64,000 bases of DNA from Schistocephalus solidus (taxonomy: Eukaryota > Platyhelminthes > Cestoda > Diphyllobothriidea > Diphyllobothriidae), in assembly GCA_017591395.1 (NCBI GenBank), contig WEDG01004607.1, forward strand, positions 1 to 64,000, written 5' to 3'. A program made the position numbers and the translations under genes. Of the stretch, positions 48,061-60,319 are shown piece by piece. How positions within the stretch are numbered: position 1 is the first letter of the stretch; every line of letters begins with the position of its first letter. Under the pieces are notes generated by a model. That model ran no database searches. It saw only the letters and a list, made by a program, of their open reading frames with translations, and was not told the DNA's origin.

Positions 48061-48925
48061 AAATCTAGACTGAAAGGATAATAAAATCGAGTTGAAGGAT
48101 CGAAAACATTTGCATCGGCAGCGGTGGACAGTGAAATTTTTGCAAGCTAGAGACTACTTGTCTCTAAGGCGACGAGCTTGCCATTACTCAGTGGCAAACT
48201 CCGCAAGGTTGACTTCTGCGAAGAGCCCAAGTGTAGAACTGAAAGGTGTATAGAGTATAGTAGCTACTTAATTCCTTGTGCAATCTGTGGGAGTGACATG
48301 TGGTGGAAAATTATGAGATGTAGTCAACATGATAGATTTCCTTCGGATTACACTTGTATGAGTAGGGATTGAGGAGAAAACGACAACGGCTTGGGGTTTG
48401 TGAAAGTGGTAAACTTATAACTCTCGGGGAAGTATTGCTAATGCTTTACCGTCAAGCGAAAGGCGAGAGGGTTACGATCCAAGGTTTATACCATGCCTCG
48501 ATCAGCGAGAATTTCTTGGCAAAGAAGGCCAAGGACACTTGGATAATATTTGTAGAGAACCAAACCAAGAGGTAATTTCAAAGCGCCCAATACTGAGCGA
48601 GAGGTGTGCAACGATCTCGAAGTGCGTTCATAAGATAAACTCGGCAAGGGAAGCCTGGATTTTCACAGAAAAAGTGCCTGCGTTGCGAGCAAAGCCTTGG
48701 GATCCTTCAAATTGGGAAGCATGTTGGTGAGCGGCAGCTTAAAGTCAAAGAATTTCGACGAGAACCGGCGACAAAGTATTTCATTCGATAAACCTTCCAC
48801 TTACTAGAAACCCGGTGTTAGTAATTACAATATTGGAGGGGTAAAAAGGGAAACTAATGAACTGATCGCACAAGCTCCCTAATTATTGTGGCCGAAAATT
48901 AAAAGAATTAGAAGAATTGGATCAA
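48061..48925. other. Unclassified stretch, possibly more of the Gypsy relic
   Basis: Several 60-70 codon frames occur on the + strand (48178-48730), but none has a recognised domain. On the - strand no clear integrase core could be read. Confidence 0.25.
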
Positions 48926-48927
48926 AA

Positions 48928-49012
48928 GTAAAATTAAAAAATAAATTAAATTAAAAAAAATTAAATTAAATTAAATTAAATCAATTAAATTAAATTAAAT
49001 TAAATAAAAAGA
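48928..49012. repeat. AAATT microsatellite
   Basis: Repeated AAATT/AATTA units with small interruptions over about 85 bases. Confidence 0.85.
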
Positions 49013-49079
49013 ATTAAAATCAAAAGAACGTTCGCATAGTTAAAAGTTTGGACAGTAGGTTTCATGTTTCATTTGACTC

Positions 49080-49250
49080 ATTTATGAAAAATGGTGGCAT
49101 CCGTGGGATTCGAACTAATAAACGCAATGTCATGGCTTGAATATAGCTAACGCTATCAGCACCTAAGTTACAGGGCTCCATCGGGAGCCGTGAGTTTGAT
49201 TAAAGTTGGGTCAAGTTACCCGCCTAGCTTACTGCACCGCATGGAATCCC
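49080..49250 (-). mobile_element. tRNA-derived SINE family 1, - strand copy
   Basis: Box B AGTTCGAATCC, a less clear box A (TAACTTAGGTGC), and the family leader TTGACCCAACTTTAATC ... CACGGCTCCCG on the - strand. It pairs with the + copy at 49375. Confidence 0.65.
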
Positions 49251-49374
49251 CCAATTATGATCCAGTTAAACTGACTGCCCAAATAATTAAGTGAGCATGG
49301 TAGTAATCTGATGGATTCTAGGTTGACTGTTTAGGAAATCTGCTTGGGCAAACAGCGTACAGTATCGGAATTGG

Positions 49375-49550
49375 TGAATTCCATACGTTGCAGTAAGATG
49401 GGTGGATAACTTGACTCAAATATGATTAAATTCGCGACTCCCGGTGAAACATCGTAGCTCAGTTGGCTAGAGCGTTGACTGTATTCCAACGTTGCCATTG
49501 CTGTCGCGGGTTTGCATCTCACAGAGGTTACCAAGTTTTCACAAATGGAG
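49375..49550 (+). mobile_element. tRNA-derived SINE family 1, + strand copy
   Basis: The leader TTGACTCAAATATGATTAAA and GCGACTCCCGG precede a perfect box A (TAGCTCAGTTGG); box B is mutated (GGTTTGCATCT). It ends near CAAGTTTTCACAAATGG, like the copy at 30650. A tRNA pseudogene is less likely because leader and tail are shared between copies. Confidence 0.7.
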
Positions 49551-50289
49551 TAAATGCATTATTAAAATATGGCAAAACAGCCGTGAATCCCGTTTTTTAC
49601 ACATAGTAGCAAGTTTGATACGACATCCAAAGTGAGATGCTTCAGTAGCTCTAACTCGGTAACGATATATCACTGTACACAGGTCAAAGTCAGGTAGTTC
49701 TGAAAAAGGTCGCCGCCAATAGTTGCAGAGGAGATATTGAAGACTCCACTAAGGTTATGCAGTCTTTCATCCGTCGCTCTGATGGGTTTTTTGAAGAACA
49801 ACTGGGGCCATGTCAGAGCTTAGTAAGAGGGCGGACAAATGCTCGACAAAGAATAACGAGACTCGTAACCGAAAAAGCCAAGGAAAATCGTAACATTTAC
49901 TTTTGAATTATGTACTGCCGTCAACCAGCCTTAACCGAACAGCAGACTGAGAGAACCCAGGCTAAAACAAGAACTTTTTGTTAATTGAGCAATGACTAAC
50001 ATAGTTTGCTGTTGGACAACCAATCTTCGTCCTGTCGCCCACAAACGCGACTATGCATAAGTTACTTAAGAATTGTGCTTGCTACTCCAGCCCTGGAAGA
50101 AATACAGACGTTCCGTTTGAGCTATCATTTCGACCTACAGACTAAAAGCACTTAATACTCGGAGAATATTACCGATAAGAACGGGGAAACTGATATGTCC
50201 GCGTTACGATCCAACCCATATATATCTTTCAGATTCGTTATCATGTTATAAAATAGAGTCAAGAGAATAAAACAATGAAATATTAGAAT
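49551..50289. other. Intergenic DNA, nothing supported
   Basis: No family motifs. A + frame near 49690-49900 is open but unrecognised. Confidence 0.35.
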
Positions 50290-50690
50290 ACCATCGACGA
50301 CGACGGCAGCTCGGCCGTCGATGTCGATGAGGCCCATTGTTTGTTCAACAACAGGGTGGATGCAGGGACGGTGACTTGTGCATGAAGTAGAATGCAATAA
50401 TGGTAGATTTGCGCTGTATCCACCGTACTCTCTCTTCCCTCACCTACCTCAGCCCGGTGTCAAGACAGAGTCACAAAGATCGGAGGCGGGATCGGGATCA
50501 GATGGATGGCGTGGCATGAGGCGGCGCCAAGGCGTATCAGCACGTCCCATGTGAGGAATTTGTTATAGACGCGCATCCCCAATAACGCCTACTATGCCGT
50601 GATCTTGCTCCCCTGTGTTGGTCCAGCACGTCTACCGCGTGGCACATAACACTATTGAAACCAACCCAGCCCATAAGGTAAGTTGTCCAT
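50290..50690 (-). mobile_element. 3' UTR relic of the zinc-finger retrotransposon
   Basis: Starts with GTCGAT and GATGAGGCCCATTGT, then GACGGTGACTTGTGCATGAA, CCGTACTCTCTC and GTGTCAAGACAGAGT. This is the same order as at 2896 and 62576, same orientation, clearly diverged. Confidence 0.6.
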
Positions 50691-51526
50691 ATGCGGCAGT
50701 AACTGAGATAATTACTTGTTATCAAGCAGTTTTCTTCGAAGGACTAGAAATATACGGAAAGCCGGTTGATTTTACTCACAAGATCGATGAATAACACTTA
50801 TACATGGTTAGGTACGTAAAAGACCGTGACTTTAATTGCATCAAGCAGCGTGAATTTCACTAAATAGAGGTATTTAGGGTAGATTATAAAGTTAACGCAT
50901 AAACTTGTTTTTTTTCTAGGTACAGAGAACGGTTACATCAAATATAAGGAGTTGAGAAAAATTTTCAGGATTTCTGTCGGTATCTGAACACGGTTCTAAA
51001 TATTTAAACAACTTTTTACAGTAATATACATTGATGGGAAAAATTGATTGAGAAAAATTACTGCATCAAGTGGTAACCAGTCTTTTATTCCATGTGCTGA
51101 AATTACTATCCTTCAATTTGTAGGTGGTTTCAGACTACGTTTTCCATGAAAGTATGCAAAATACAGAAAGAAACCTATTAAATACTCCATTTAAACAACT
51201 AGATACACAAAATGAATTAACCTTGTGGAATAACAGTTAAAATCAATCATTTTACCTTGGTTTCGATCATTCACCTTACTAAGAACTTGGATACTTTTGC
51301 CAAAGTTTTTGCTGCTAAATGACACAAATGCGCAGTTTTCGGCTTCTCAAATGGCCTCTTCATTTTTTAATAGTTAATTTTACATTTCGGTTATATAAAA
51401 CGCTAAACGCAATATAAAAGTAGCCAAAATAGGAGCTAGAGGGTATATTGCTGTTTTCATTGCCTTCAGAAATCCAGCGAAGACGAAACAACGTGTCCTG
51501 GGTTTGGTCGAATTGGTCTTGAGCTT
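50691..51526. other. AT-rich intergenic DNA, nothing recognised
   Basis: No coding motif or repeat match found. Confidence 0.4.
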
Positions 51527-51661
51527 TTAAATGTTGAATTCGCATTTCAATAAGGAAGGAGAAGCCAAGCGTCTAATGGACGCCACATGGAGGATGTATG
51601 TGCTGCAAAATAAAGCCGGCCTCAGTATTATTGACATTCCACTAAGTAATATCCTAACACG
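51527..51661 (+). other. Candidate small exon of an unknown gene
   Basis: An open + frame with protein-like sequence (EAKRLMDATWRMYVLQNK, then LSIIDIPLSNILT) runs into a strong donor, GTGAGT at 51662. A segment at about 52204-52254, after TTCCAG and before GTACCC, would continue it in phase (PQFVFHQAMPESSL). I do not recognise the protein and could not extend it in either direction. It may be a chance pair. Confidence 0.25.
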
Positions 51662-53939
51662 TGAGTATAGTTGACGTGCACGCGTCAAGACACCCAGTCC
51701 TGCAATGTCCGACTGACACAGGGATGTTAACTTTTTTAGAGGAGAGATTAGCCGAGGCATGACAAGTCCATCATTCAATCTATTCTCCTTCCATGAGTAT
51801 GTTCGTTTGTTATCAAGAAAACCTTACCATACGAACAAATTATTTGGTTAAATTCTTTTGGTTCACTGATTTCCAGTTAAACCATCTTACATATCGTTCA
51901 TAAAATTAAGGTTGCATTAATGTGACTTAACACTAACATAAAAACCATCCAGTATGGACTTGACCCCTTATCTTGTAAGCAGCATCAAAAAGTTCTTACC
52001 GTCTACGCTCTCTTATGTTCTCATGCGCCATTCGAACATACCATCTGTGAGCGAAATGGTCCAGCAGTCAGAATATCGTGGTGTCCTGAGTCCAGATAAA
52101 ATTCTTCAAACATACTACTGTTAACTGTCAAGAAACGTTTATAGCTCTGAGTGCACCTTCTCATGTCCGTTGGTGATTTAGCCTTCTCACTTCCAGCTCC
52201 CCAATTCGTGTTCCATCAAGCTATGCCCGAATCCAGCTTAGTTTATTGCAAAGGTACCCTGTACGTATCTCTACAAGTGGAATGCTATATTAGCATTGAT
52301 CAGGGGAGCTTGGCATAGTAATTTATGTCCGGAGGCACAACAAGCACATAGAAATCTTGATTAATAGAATAGAACCAGATGTTGAGCTGATCTTTGTATG
52401 GCTTTTACTGATTCGACAGCAGGAGACACAAGACCGCAACGTTAAGTTGTTGAAGTGCAGGAACAGAGAAACGGAGAAAATTTTTTTATTCGCCTGAGCG
52501 GATGCGCATTATACGCCAGTATTTGCAATGATTGATCGTTAATGCTTTTTCGTAGAACATTTTGAAAGGCTAGAGAAAGTTTTGCGAGTAGCACGAATTT
52601 TGGTGGGTGTTAAATTATTAGCCTGTCTTGTTAGCAGAAAATTATCCCCCAATATATTTGAAATTGTATATTTTTTCAGATGTCTAGGAACTTGATAACA
52701 AAGTAAATCTTTTTGACAAGGACTGACTATTCAATCCCACTGAGAAAAGGGGGTATATGAACCCCCGTAATACGGAAAGGAATTTGATATTCATTTTATC
52801 AATAGGATGGGTGGACGTAGCCATCAACGGAGCCCACTGAGGGCATTGAAAAAAGTGACAGTCCTGTCAGGTGTTTATCTTATTACTCCGACGAAATGCC
52901 ATAGCAAACCGCGTAATTCGAAAGATGCGAAGCAGGAGCGCGTAAATGGGCGGAAAACAGGCAATCCAAAAATATTGGTTTAAGTAGAACGAATTAAGTA
53001 AGACGGTACGCAACAGACAAACTTAAACTTTGCTGCAACCGTGAACCTTTCCCAAACACTAAATGTACTCATTTTCCTAAGCCTAACCATATGCATAACC
53101 ATAATATAACATTTATACCCAAAGCAAATAAGTAGGTATATAATAGTAATAGAAATGCCAGTTCAAATATTTAATCCTCGCCATATTTTTCTAGCACTTG
53201 AAATTTAATTGAGGAAAATGAATAGAATGGATATTACTTGAAGTATATGTAGGGGTTGAAAATAGACCAGTTTTCTGTTATGGTAAATACCACTTGAATA
53301 AAAGGCTTATGTTTCCAGTGCTGCTGAGCCTAACAACTAATACCCTGATGATTATGCCAAGGTAGTTCGACAAGATTAGCTGAAAATATGAGAAAATACT
53401 AGCTCGGAGGGTGTAACGAAAATTTTCTGCTTAAGCTGAACGCACTCATGTGTGCATGCCAGCATAAGCAGCCTAGTGGGTGGTGGGTAGTGGATTGGTT
53501 AGAGTTTTGTTCACATATAGACTTTTTTACACAAGTTTAAGGCACTGAGTGGGACTAGGGCCTCAAAAACAAAAAGTTCAAAGAGAAGAACTGAAAAGTT
53601 TACATGGATTCTGCACAACTTTAAAAAAGTTTAAACACAAGGCCTCTAAACAAAAGGGTTTTGTTCGTGCACCTTTGAAGATCGAGGCCACCTTATGAAA
53701 CCTAATATGCACATGAAACCGGTTAACAGTCAGAGTTTACACTAACTAGATGGGGTCCGCATGTAAAAAATTAATTTAAAAGAGGACGGAAGCTGTCTGC
53801 AGATGGTGAATTCTACCGTCGTTTGGTTGATTAGGCAAGATGAAGGGATTTTTTTACTCCACTTTCATGAACTAGAAATGTAAATATAAATCAGCTTTTA
53901 CGCTCCTCTGAGCTTTATTATTAACTTGAAGTAAATCAG
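51662..53939. other. AT-rich stretch, nothing supported
   Basis: Apart from the possible second exon near 52204-52254 no feature was recognised. Frames are short and broken on both strands. Confidence 0.35.
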
Positions 53940-54370
53940 TCGGGATGGAGATAAATAGGCTCAGTCCGAAAGTTTGTAGGAATATTCGAGCCGAACGTCA
54001 ATAGCTACAGCATGATAGCTGGGTAATATTCATAAACTGTCAGCATGCAGCCAATATGGTATACTTTATGCATGATATATCCTACTGATAGAACAAGCAT
54101 TAGTTAAATCCCAGACACATGTTTTGCCGATATTCTGTTGATGCGTTACCATTGCAAAGGGTTCGACTCATAAATGGGTCCCCCAGCGTTACCCAGGTGC
54201 TTCCTTTTGGATACTCCAGTTTTTAAATTTCAGCATTTTAATCCCCTTGGACATCAATCGTGAACCTAAAGTAAAATAGTCTTAATGGAGCTTTAAAGGC
54301 TCAGCTCCAAAGTTAATATGACTACTTGAGCCAAAATCCATCGGCAGCAGCGGAATAACCTTTAATACCA
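53940..54370 (+). repeat. Two diverged direct copies of an unclassified repeat
   Basis: 53962-54020 and 54298-54360 share GGCTCAG, CCAAAGTT/CGAAAGTT, GAGCC and the AGC-rich segment that follows, in the same order. The second copy runs into the CCTTAACC tract. Confidence 0.4.
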
Positions 54371-54450
54371 AACTTAACCCCCTTAACCCCCCTTAACCTT
54401 TAACCTTAACCCCTAATCTGAACACTAATTTCTCACCCTAAATGACATAA
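54355..54450 (+). repeat. Second degenerate CCTAAC-like tract
   Basis: Variants of CCCTTAACC and CCCTAA over about 95 bases, less regular than the tract at 42128. Confidence 0.55.
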
Positions 54451-56124
54451 ATAGATATTACTTATAAGTAAATTTAGGTGGGGCCACATATATGATCGTT
54501 AGCAAAAGCCTCGTCTTTCGTTGTTAAAAATGAATTTGGATCTGCATATTTACTTATCTAGATATCCAGTTGATAGTTACTTCAATTTTATCCCTAATTG
54601 CAGGCAAAAATGATAGCCACATTTTACAGAGCAAATATTTGATCCGGTTGGGTACTACCAGGTTACCCTTACAAAATGTTTTAACGGACACGCAATACCT
54701 AGTTACCAGCTATTTGCCTATTCTCTTGTTGTCCAATATAAAGTCCTCATTACCAAGCTGTCGTACCATTTTATTAACGATTCCGGTTGTTTACTACGTT
54801 TTTCAAAGTCATACGGTGCCTTTAAACGCTTGCCTAAAAGCGTTTCCTTCAGCAAAATGTTAGCGATGTATTTTTCGCATCAGAATTCTCAATGGTCGGA
54901 CATTTTTACCGGATACGGGATCTTATTTGTCATGGCCACACGCTTGTCATCCACATGTAGTTCTAAGCCTTTCAAAGGTACATTAGCTTGTTTTGACTTG
55001 GACAACATGGCTGCACACGTAGTAACAGAGGAGGAAACTACGGTAATCCTTAATTGATTTTGATATAAAGTGCGAATTTAAAGTAATGTTCTAAGAACTA
55101 TTGCGTGGATTTATAGGCGGCACGTTAAGAAAGATACATGAAAATGATTTTTAGGTCACGCGGTAATTTTCTTTCTGCATTACAAACCAAAGCACTTGGA
55201 GACGGCAAAACGCACACCTGCATCAATGTGCAACCTGGCCACTTTGGTTGATGTGGAGACTGGTTTTCGTATTAACATTAAAACAAGGTCACTGCATGTC
55301 ATTCTTCCACCTCACGCATACTGGCTGTGCATTGAGATCCAGGTACCTAGTACGCTCGCTAAGGCCTGGTAGAAGGTCAACCCAGCGTGTCGGCAGAAGA
55401 TAATAAAGCTCGGCTTCAGTAAGTACCTGATCCATACTGAAAAACATTGAATATAATAATAGAGGAAATAAGGGAACGCGTTGAAAACGGCTTTTTTAAA
55501 TTCATTAAAAACACCTACTACCCTTGCTTCACATTGAAGCACCTTGATTACGTCACTCTGCGACTTTTAAACAATGTTAACTTATAAACTATCCCGTTAA
55601 AAAATGCATTCATAGATATGATCTGGTCATAGAGGGAGCATGATTTTTCTCTTTTGCCTAATAATTCCGATCTAGATACTCGCTCACTGTCGCGCAGGAC
55701 GGACAGTCATTACTCGAAAAGTAGCACCATCTGCAAGGGCTACAGGGAAAAACGTAAAGTTCTCACCCACTTCTGCTATTATGTCATGCCAGTGCACACT
55801 GCCCCATTTAATTTTCGAATACAATCAATTTCGGCTAATAAGGCGTGAGTGCTTGGCTCAACCGTTAGGTCGGTATGTTACAATATCAAACTTAACTCAA
55901 CTTAAAATCGCACGAATTCCCCACGTGAGCTTAGGTTAAAGTCGACCGGCAATTTCCAAAAACAGCAATGAACATTTCAATTTCCCAGTTCTTTTCTTCT
56001 ATGCGGTACTGTATGCAAACATTAAAGAAACCAAATGTTGAAAGCGCGCGTTTTCCCATTTTTGATCTCGGATCCGTTCAATACTATGCTGTAAAGTCAG
56101 AATAACATCACCGACGAAGGTAAG
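54451..56124. other. Intergenic DNA with unassigned coding-like pieces
   Basis: The - strand at about 55020-54900 reads SKSKQANVPLKGLELHVDD and then a stop, and 54870-54730 reads KRLKAPYDFEKRSKQPES. Both look protein-like but match no family I know and are not in one clean frame. Confidence 0.25.
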
Positions 56125-56126
56125 GG

Positions 56127-56300
56127 AGTCCGGAATGACCATTTCTGGCTTATTAGTCTTAATCAGCCAGCCGTATCCAACGCCAGGTCTTACAACCCAT
56201 AAGGCTGAATAGTTAGTGTATTGAACTTCGAAAAAAAGGTTCCGGGTTCGAGGCTCAAAGGTTATAACACATCGGGTTGGGTATGGTTGGCTAATGGAGG
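56127..56300. repeat. Inverted pair of SINE family 2 sequences
   Basis: 56127-56195 carries the family body in - orientation (CTTATTAGTCTTAATCAGCC). 56205-56300 carries a + head (box B-like GGGTTCGAGGC) and + body (GGGTTGGGTATGGTTGGCTAAT). The two halves could fold back on each other. Confidence 0.5.
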
Positions 56301-56462
56301 AGGGTGATTGGGGTGTATAGACATGCGGTTAGTAGGTTCGATTGTTCAGACGTTCTTGTAATTACCCTGTGAAGAACATATAGGGGAAGTCAGTTTCTCA
56401 CAGAGCGTTCGGTGTGAATGTGGGTTTGTATCCAAGGGTGTCTACGGATGATATTTTCTTAG

Positions 56463-56504
56463 CTTGGTTGGTTAGGCAGTGGACTTGGTTGGTTAGGCAG
56501 TGGA
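56463..56504 (+). repeat. 21-base exact tandem duplication
   Basis: The unit CTTGGTTGGTTAGGCAGTGGA is present twice in a row. Confidence 0.9.
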
Positions 56505-56569
56505 CGTGGTATCATTTTACACTTAAAAGACAAAGCCACATTAATTAGTATCTCAATCTGTTCATTGTT

Positions 56570-57030
56570 TCAACTGTTTTATATTTAATATAACGTCCAG
56601 AAAAGGAAGGTAATCTACTCCTCTTTAATCAAGACGAAATTTTTCGCGGAGATAAGCGGAGTAACTTTACGGGAAGCTTCTTTAACCCACGACCATCATC
56701 TCCTATCACAAAAATATCGGCCATATATCAGGCATGGGAATCGAAGTGCTCATTGGACGAGTAAGTACACTCATCCTCGAGTTTCACCATAAAGCAATCC
56801 GCAATTGGGGATCCAGGGAGCGATCCCATCGTCACGTCGTTTATCTGGTAGTACAAATGACGATCAAATATAGATTTAACATTAAATATGGAGTGAAGGA
56901 GCAGATTCTTTAAGGTTACAATCACTGTGCCAATGGGAATATCCGGGTTTACACTCGTCACCTAAATATTCTGTTCTTCCAGTGAGAAGGACACCGAAAC
57001 ATCAAGAGTTAGCAGTGTTTTTCCATTTAT
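56570..57030 (-). mobile_element. Penelope-like element RT relic
   Basis: On the - strand: GKTLLTLDVSVSFSLEE near 57020, a stop, then the 77-codon frame 56961-56728 with IFDRHLYYQINDVTMGSLPG and PIADCFMVKLED, matching the Penelope signature YxQxxGVAMGSPL-PI-AD-FM-LE. ADIFVIGDDG and a frame-shifted YLPFLDVILNIKQ follow near 56600. The GIY-YIG endonuclease was not found. Stops show decay. Confidence 0.65.
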
Positions 57031-58205
57031 ATTCACGTTACTTAGACAATTAGTATTCTGAGCTGCTTGAAATTCATATATTTGACTAAAAAACCGATAG
57101 GTTATCGACTGAACTATGACAATCGGAGGATGTCAGTACTTTCTATCGAGCCCGAGCGACCTATGTGCGCCAGTTCTTAGCTCTCACTATCCAAGATTCC
57201 TACCCTAAATAAAATTCGAAAGACCAGCATTTACGATTATTTAACAGAACTAAGAGTTTCAAGTCAAAATGTTTCTAACCGACCTTGTGCGATTAAGAGG
57301 TGAATTGCTTAGACCTCCTTTGTACCTCGGAGTTAAATTCAGGATAGCATAGGTGGAAGAGCCTATGACTTGAACTCCAGTCAACAGTTTGGAGCTGGCT
57401 AAAGCCCAACAATAAAACAGTTCAACAAAGAACCCAGTCTCAATCGGATGCCATTAGCGAAGACTGCCCGAATGCTGGTCGGGCGTATGTGTTGCCCGGG
57501 GGATTCTGAGGGGCCTTAAAACTTTCACGAACGACTGCTTTGTCGCGGCATCGGTTCCCATGGGTAAACCCCAACGACTGCGACCTTAAAGTCAAGCCCC
57601 GAGTTGGAGGCGGAGAATCCAGCGCCGGTGGTGAAAGGATTTGATTATGTACGGAATAAATGGAGGATAGGTCGGAACCAGTTTGCAATCGAACGAGAGG
57701 GGCACGTCCGACCCAGCTGGAGCAGGCGTCAAGACGCCTTGACAGAGGGCATGTCTACATCAGCCCTAAAGTTGGTTGGCTGGTTTAGATAGCTGTGGTT
57801 GGTTGAAAACGAGACAAAGACCCGGTTTCAAGGTGCAGTGGCCAGACGCGATGGGAACGCCATACAGACTCACAGACTAACAACTGCCACTGATGCGGGC
57901 TTGCCAGTATGCGACGGAGGCGTAATGATGTAGCAGGTGCCTCGTGTGGGGCCCCTCCGGACCTCTCCAGAGATCTCAGTGTACTTGACATGTAGTGTGT
58001 ACATCTATCATCTGGCACTCAACCCCCAGCAATGACTCGACTGGGCATTCTTCCGCACGGCGGCAACACCCCGCCATCTGCATCAACTGGTGGCCTAGAC
58101 CACAAGAAGGTACTCGCGTAAGCGAAGCTTAGTCCCAGTAAGTTACTGCGGCCAGGCTTAGCATGAGGCGGCCTGGCGCATTCTTGCCACTGGGGTAGAA
58201 CGAGA
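57031..58205. other. GC-rich unclassified sequence
   Basis: From about 57440 the composition is clearly richer in GC, with many short frames on both strands and no domain. It looks like mobile-element noncoding sequence, but no second copy exists in the window to prove it. Confidence 0.3.
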
Positions 58206-58272
58206 GGAGGGAGGAGGGAGGGAGGGAGAGAGAGAGAGATAGAGATAGATAGATAGATAGAGAGAGATATAG

Positions 58273-58355
<83 letters not shown>
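58206..58355. repeat. GA / GATA microsatellite
   Basis: GGGA units grade into GATA repeats and then a pure GA run of about 66 bases to 58353. Leu/Ser-repeat frames on the - strand here are artefacts. Confidence 0.95.
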
Positions 58356-58360
<5 letters not shown>

Positions 58361-60319
58361 AGGAAAGAGGCACAGGCTGTGCAAGTCCTCTCCATTCTGT
58401 TTAGACGCACGAGTCATCTTCACTAGTCAGTTACCAGCGCCGGTTTTTTTTCTCCCAACAAACATTATTAAGCAGTGGGCATAAGACCGGAGCCGTAATA
58501 TAATATTTTTATCGATATAGAAAGTCTTGTGCGCTGTCAACTTCCTTAGAATATAGGAAAAAACTTAAAACAAATTCCTTCTTTCCGCAACCAATTCGGT
58601 TTTGTTGCGGACTTATGCTTAAGCAATGATATGCGAAATGGAGAGTTTACTTTGAGTAAAAAACACTATATGGTAATAAAAAATAGCAAAAAACAATTGC
58701 TATACAATAGGGATTAATGGTTCATGGTAAGAGTTGTAAGGTTCAAGAATACTCTGCGTCCCATGTTAATTATATTCACTTTCGCACTAAAGCCTGTCAC
58801 TGCCTGAAAAGTCTGAATCGACCCAACTAGGCACGCACTGCTTGCTATCTAACGCGAGGAGAAAGAAAACAACGTCACCTAATCACATGTTGGTTTACGC
58901 GACGTAAACAGTCGATCGTGACTGCTGGATACAACGCACTAGGTAGAAACGCTGTGAATAGAAGCACTACTCCTTACTGTCTTCTCCCCGCTAGAGCGAC
59001 TTTGCTCACTCTCACTCACTCTCAACGACCAGCCGGTCAGAGCGGAGAATGGGTCGATGGTCGGCAGATTAGATGGCACTTCCCCTTCCGAATAAACGTA
59101 AGTGGATTCCACCGAAAATCCCATTGGGTGAAAATTATGAGAACACACAAAGGATTCCGAAACTCTGTCCGCACTACTGTCACTGATATTTTGAGGCCTA
59201 TACACAGATAAAAACCGGGAATAGGTTAGTCAACATGGCATGGAAATCCGGTGCTTGTTCTCCGAGAAGAACTAGTTTCACAGGGACTCTACAAAAAACG
59301 GTACCGCCACAAACAAGAAGACATACGGCTAGCGCCGATTCCGGCTGGAAAGGAAGCTGCCGCTGATATGACCAGTCGGCTGGCTTGAGAGATAGAAGAT
59401 ATATAGGGACGCGTGAACCGTAGGGGAGTCAAGAACTTCTCAATGTCCAAGAAATGAAACTCGCACAAACTTCACCACTGCTCGAGCAGGACGGTATCGC
59501 CTGATGTCAGAACCAAATGTTCCGGAATTACCTGCTACCGCCAATCTGATATTTGCAAGAAAATCCACAACACACTGTGCTGGGAGACAACAATACCAGT
59601 ATAGATTAGATGACTTGAAGTGTGCACCTTGATAACGTGAAGACAGCACAACGGCGAGGGATAGGGGGTCAGCCACGTGACCAAATTGGCTGAAGGAGGG
59701 TCGCAGGCCTGTGTCGGTCTGCTCTCTCTTCGTCCTGAGCACGGTCGCTTATCCATGATGCTATTGGTCCGCCTTGCAGGCTTGTCAGCCACTGCTTGCG
59801 CGCGGGTGAGCCAACCTTGGCCTTGCCGATGCCACGACGCGTCAGTGCAGACACACACTTCGCGCCGGGGCTACTAACTTAAATGACTGGCGAGAACACT
59901 CGGTGTCACTGCTTGCTGAGCTGTGTGGACGTGCATTGCCTCCCCACCGGATTTTGATACAGGAAACCTGGATTTGTCCACCGTTGAACCTCGACAGACT
60001 TTCCTCAACCCAGTTAACTCTTATTGTTCAACGCAATGATGACAAACGCCTATTATAAGCGGCTACTGTGAGTTGACACTAACCAGCAAACCAGAAGTGA
60101 ATGATTCAAATTTGTCGAATGCACACCCCTACGAAAATATCTGGGACTAGGAAATAAAACCCTCTATCTCAGTAAACTACTTGCCTCCGTATGTGCCACC
60201 TTCGGACCAACCAGATACGAGAGTTCGACTGTCGCAAGCGATGCCATCACTGTGGGCTCCACACCATGGACACGAAACCAGTGACTTGTGGTTGAATTAT
60301 TTTATAATGAGGCAGACTT
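58356..60319. other. Unclassified intergenic sequence, partly GC-rich
   Basis: No domain was recognised. 59440-59880 is GC-rich and, read on the - strand, has the look of an LTR followed by TGGCGGTAGCAGG at about 59540, but there is no partner LTR to confirm it. Confidence 0.3.

Noticed and set aside
48178..48730. Three consecutive + strand frames as a gene
   Set aside because: They change frame, lack domains, and lie next to - strand Gypsy sequence, so chance is more likely.
52741..52775. GGGGG...CCCCC hairpin as a terminator
   Set aside because: Eukaryotic DNA; a lone short palindrome without other context has no supported role.
58019..58423. Ser/Leu-repeat proteins of up to 134 codons on the - strand
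   Set aside because: Produced by the GA/GATA microsatellite read in different frames.
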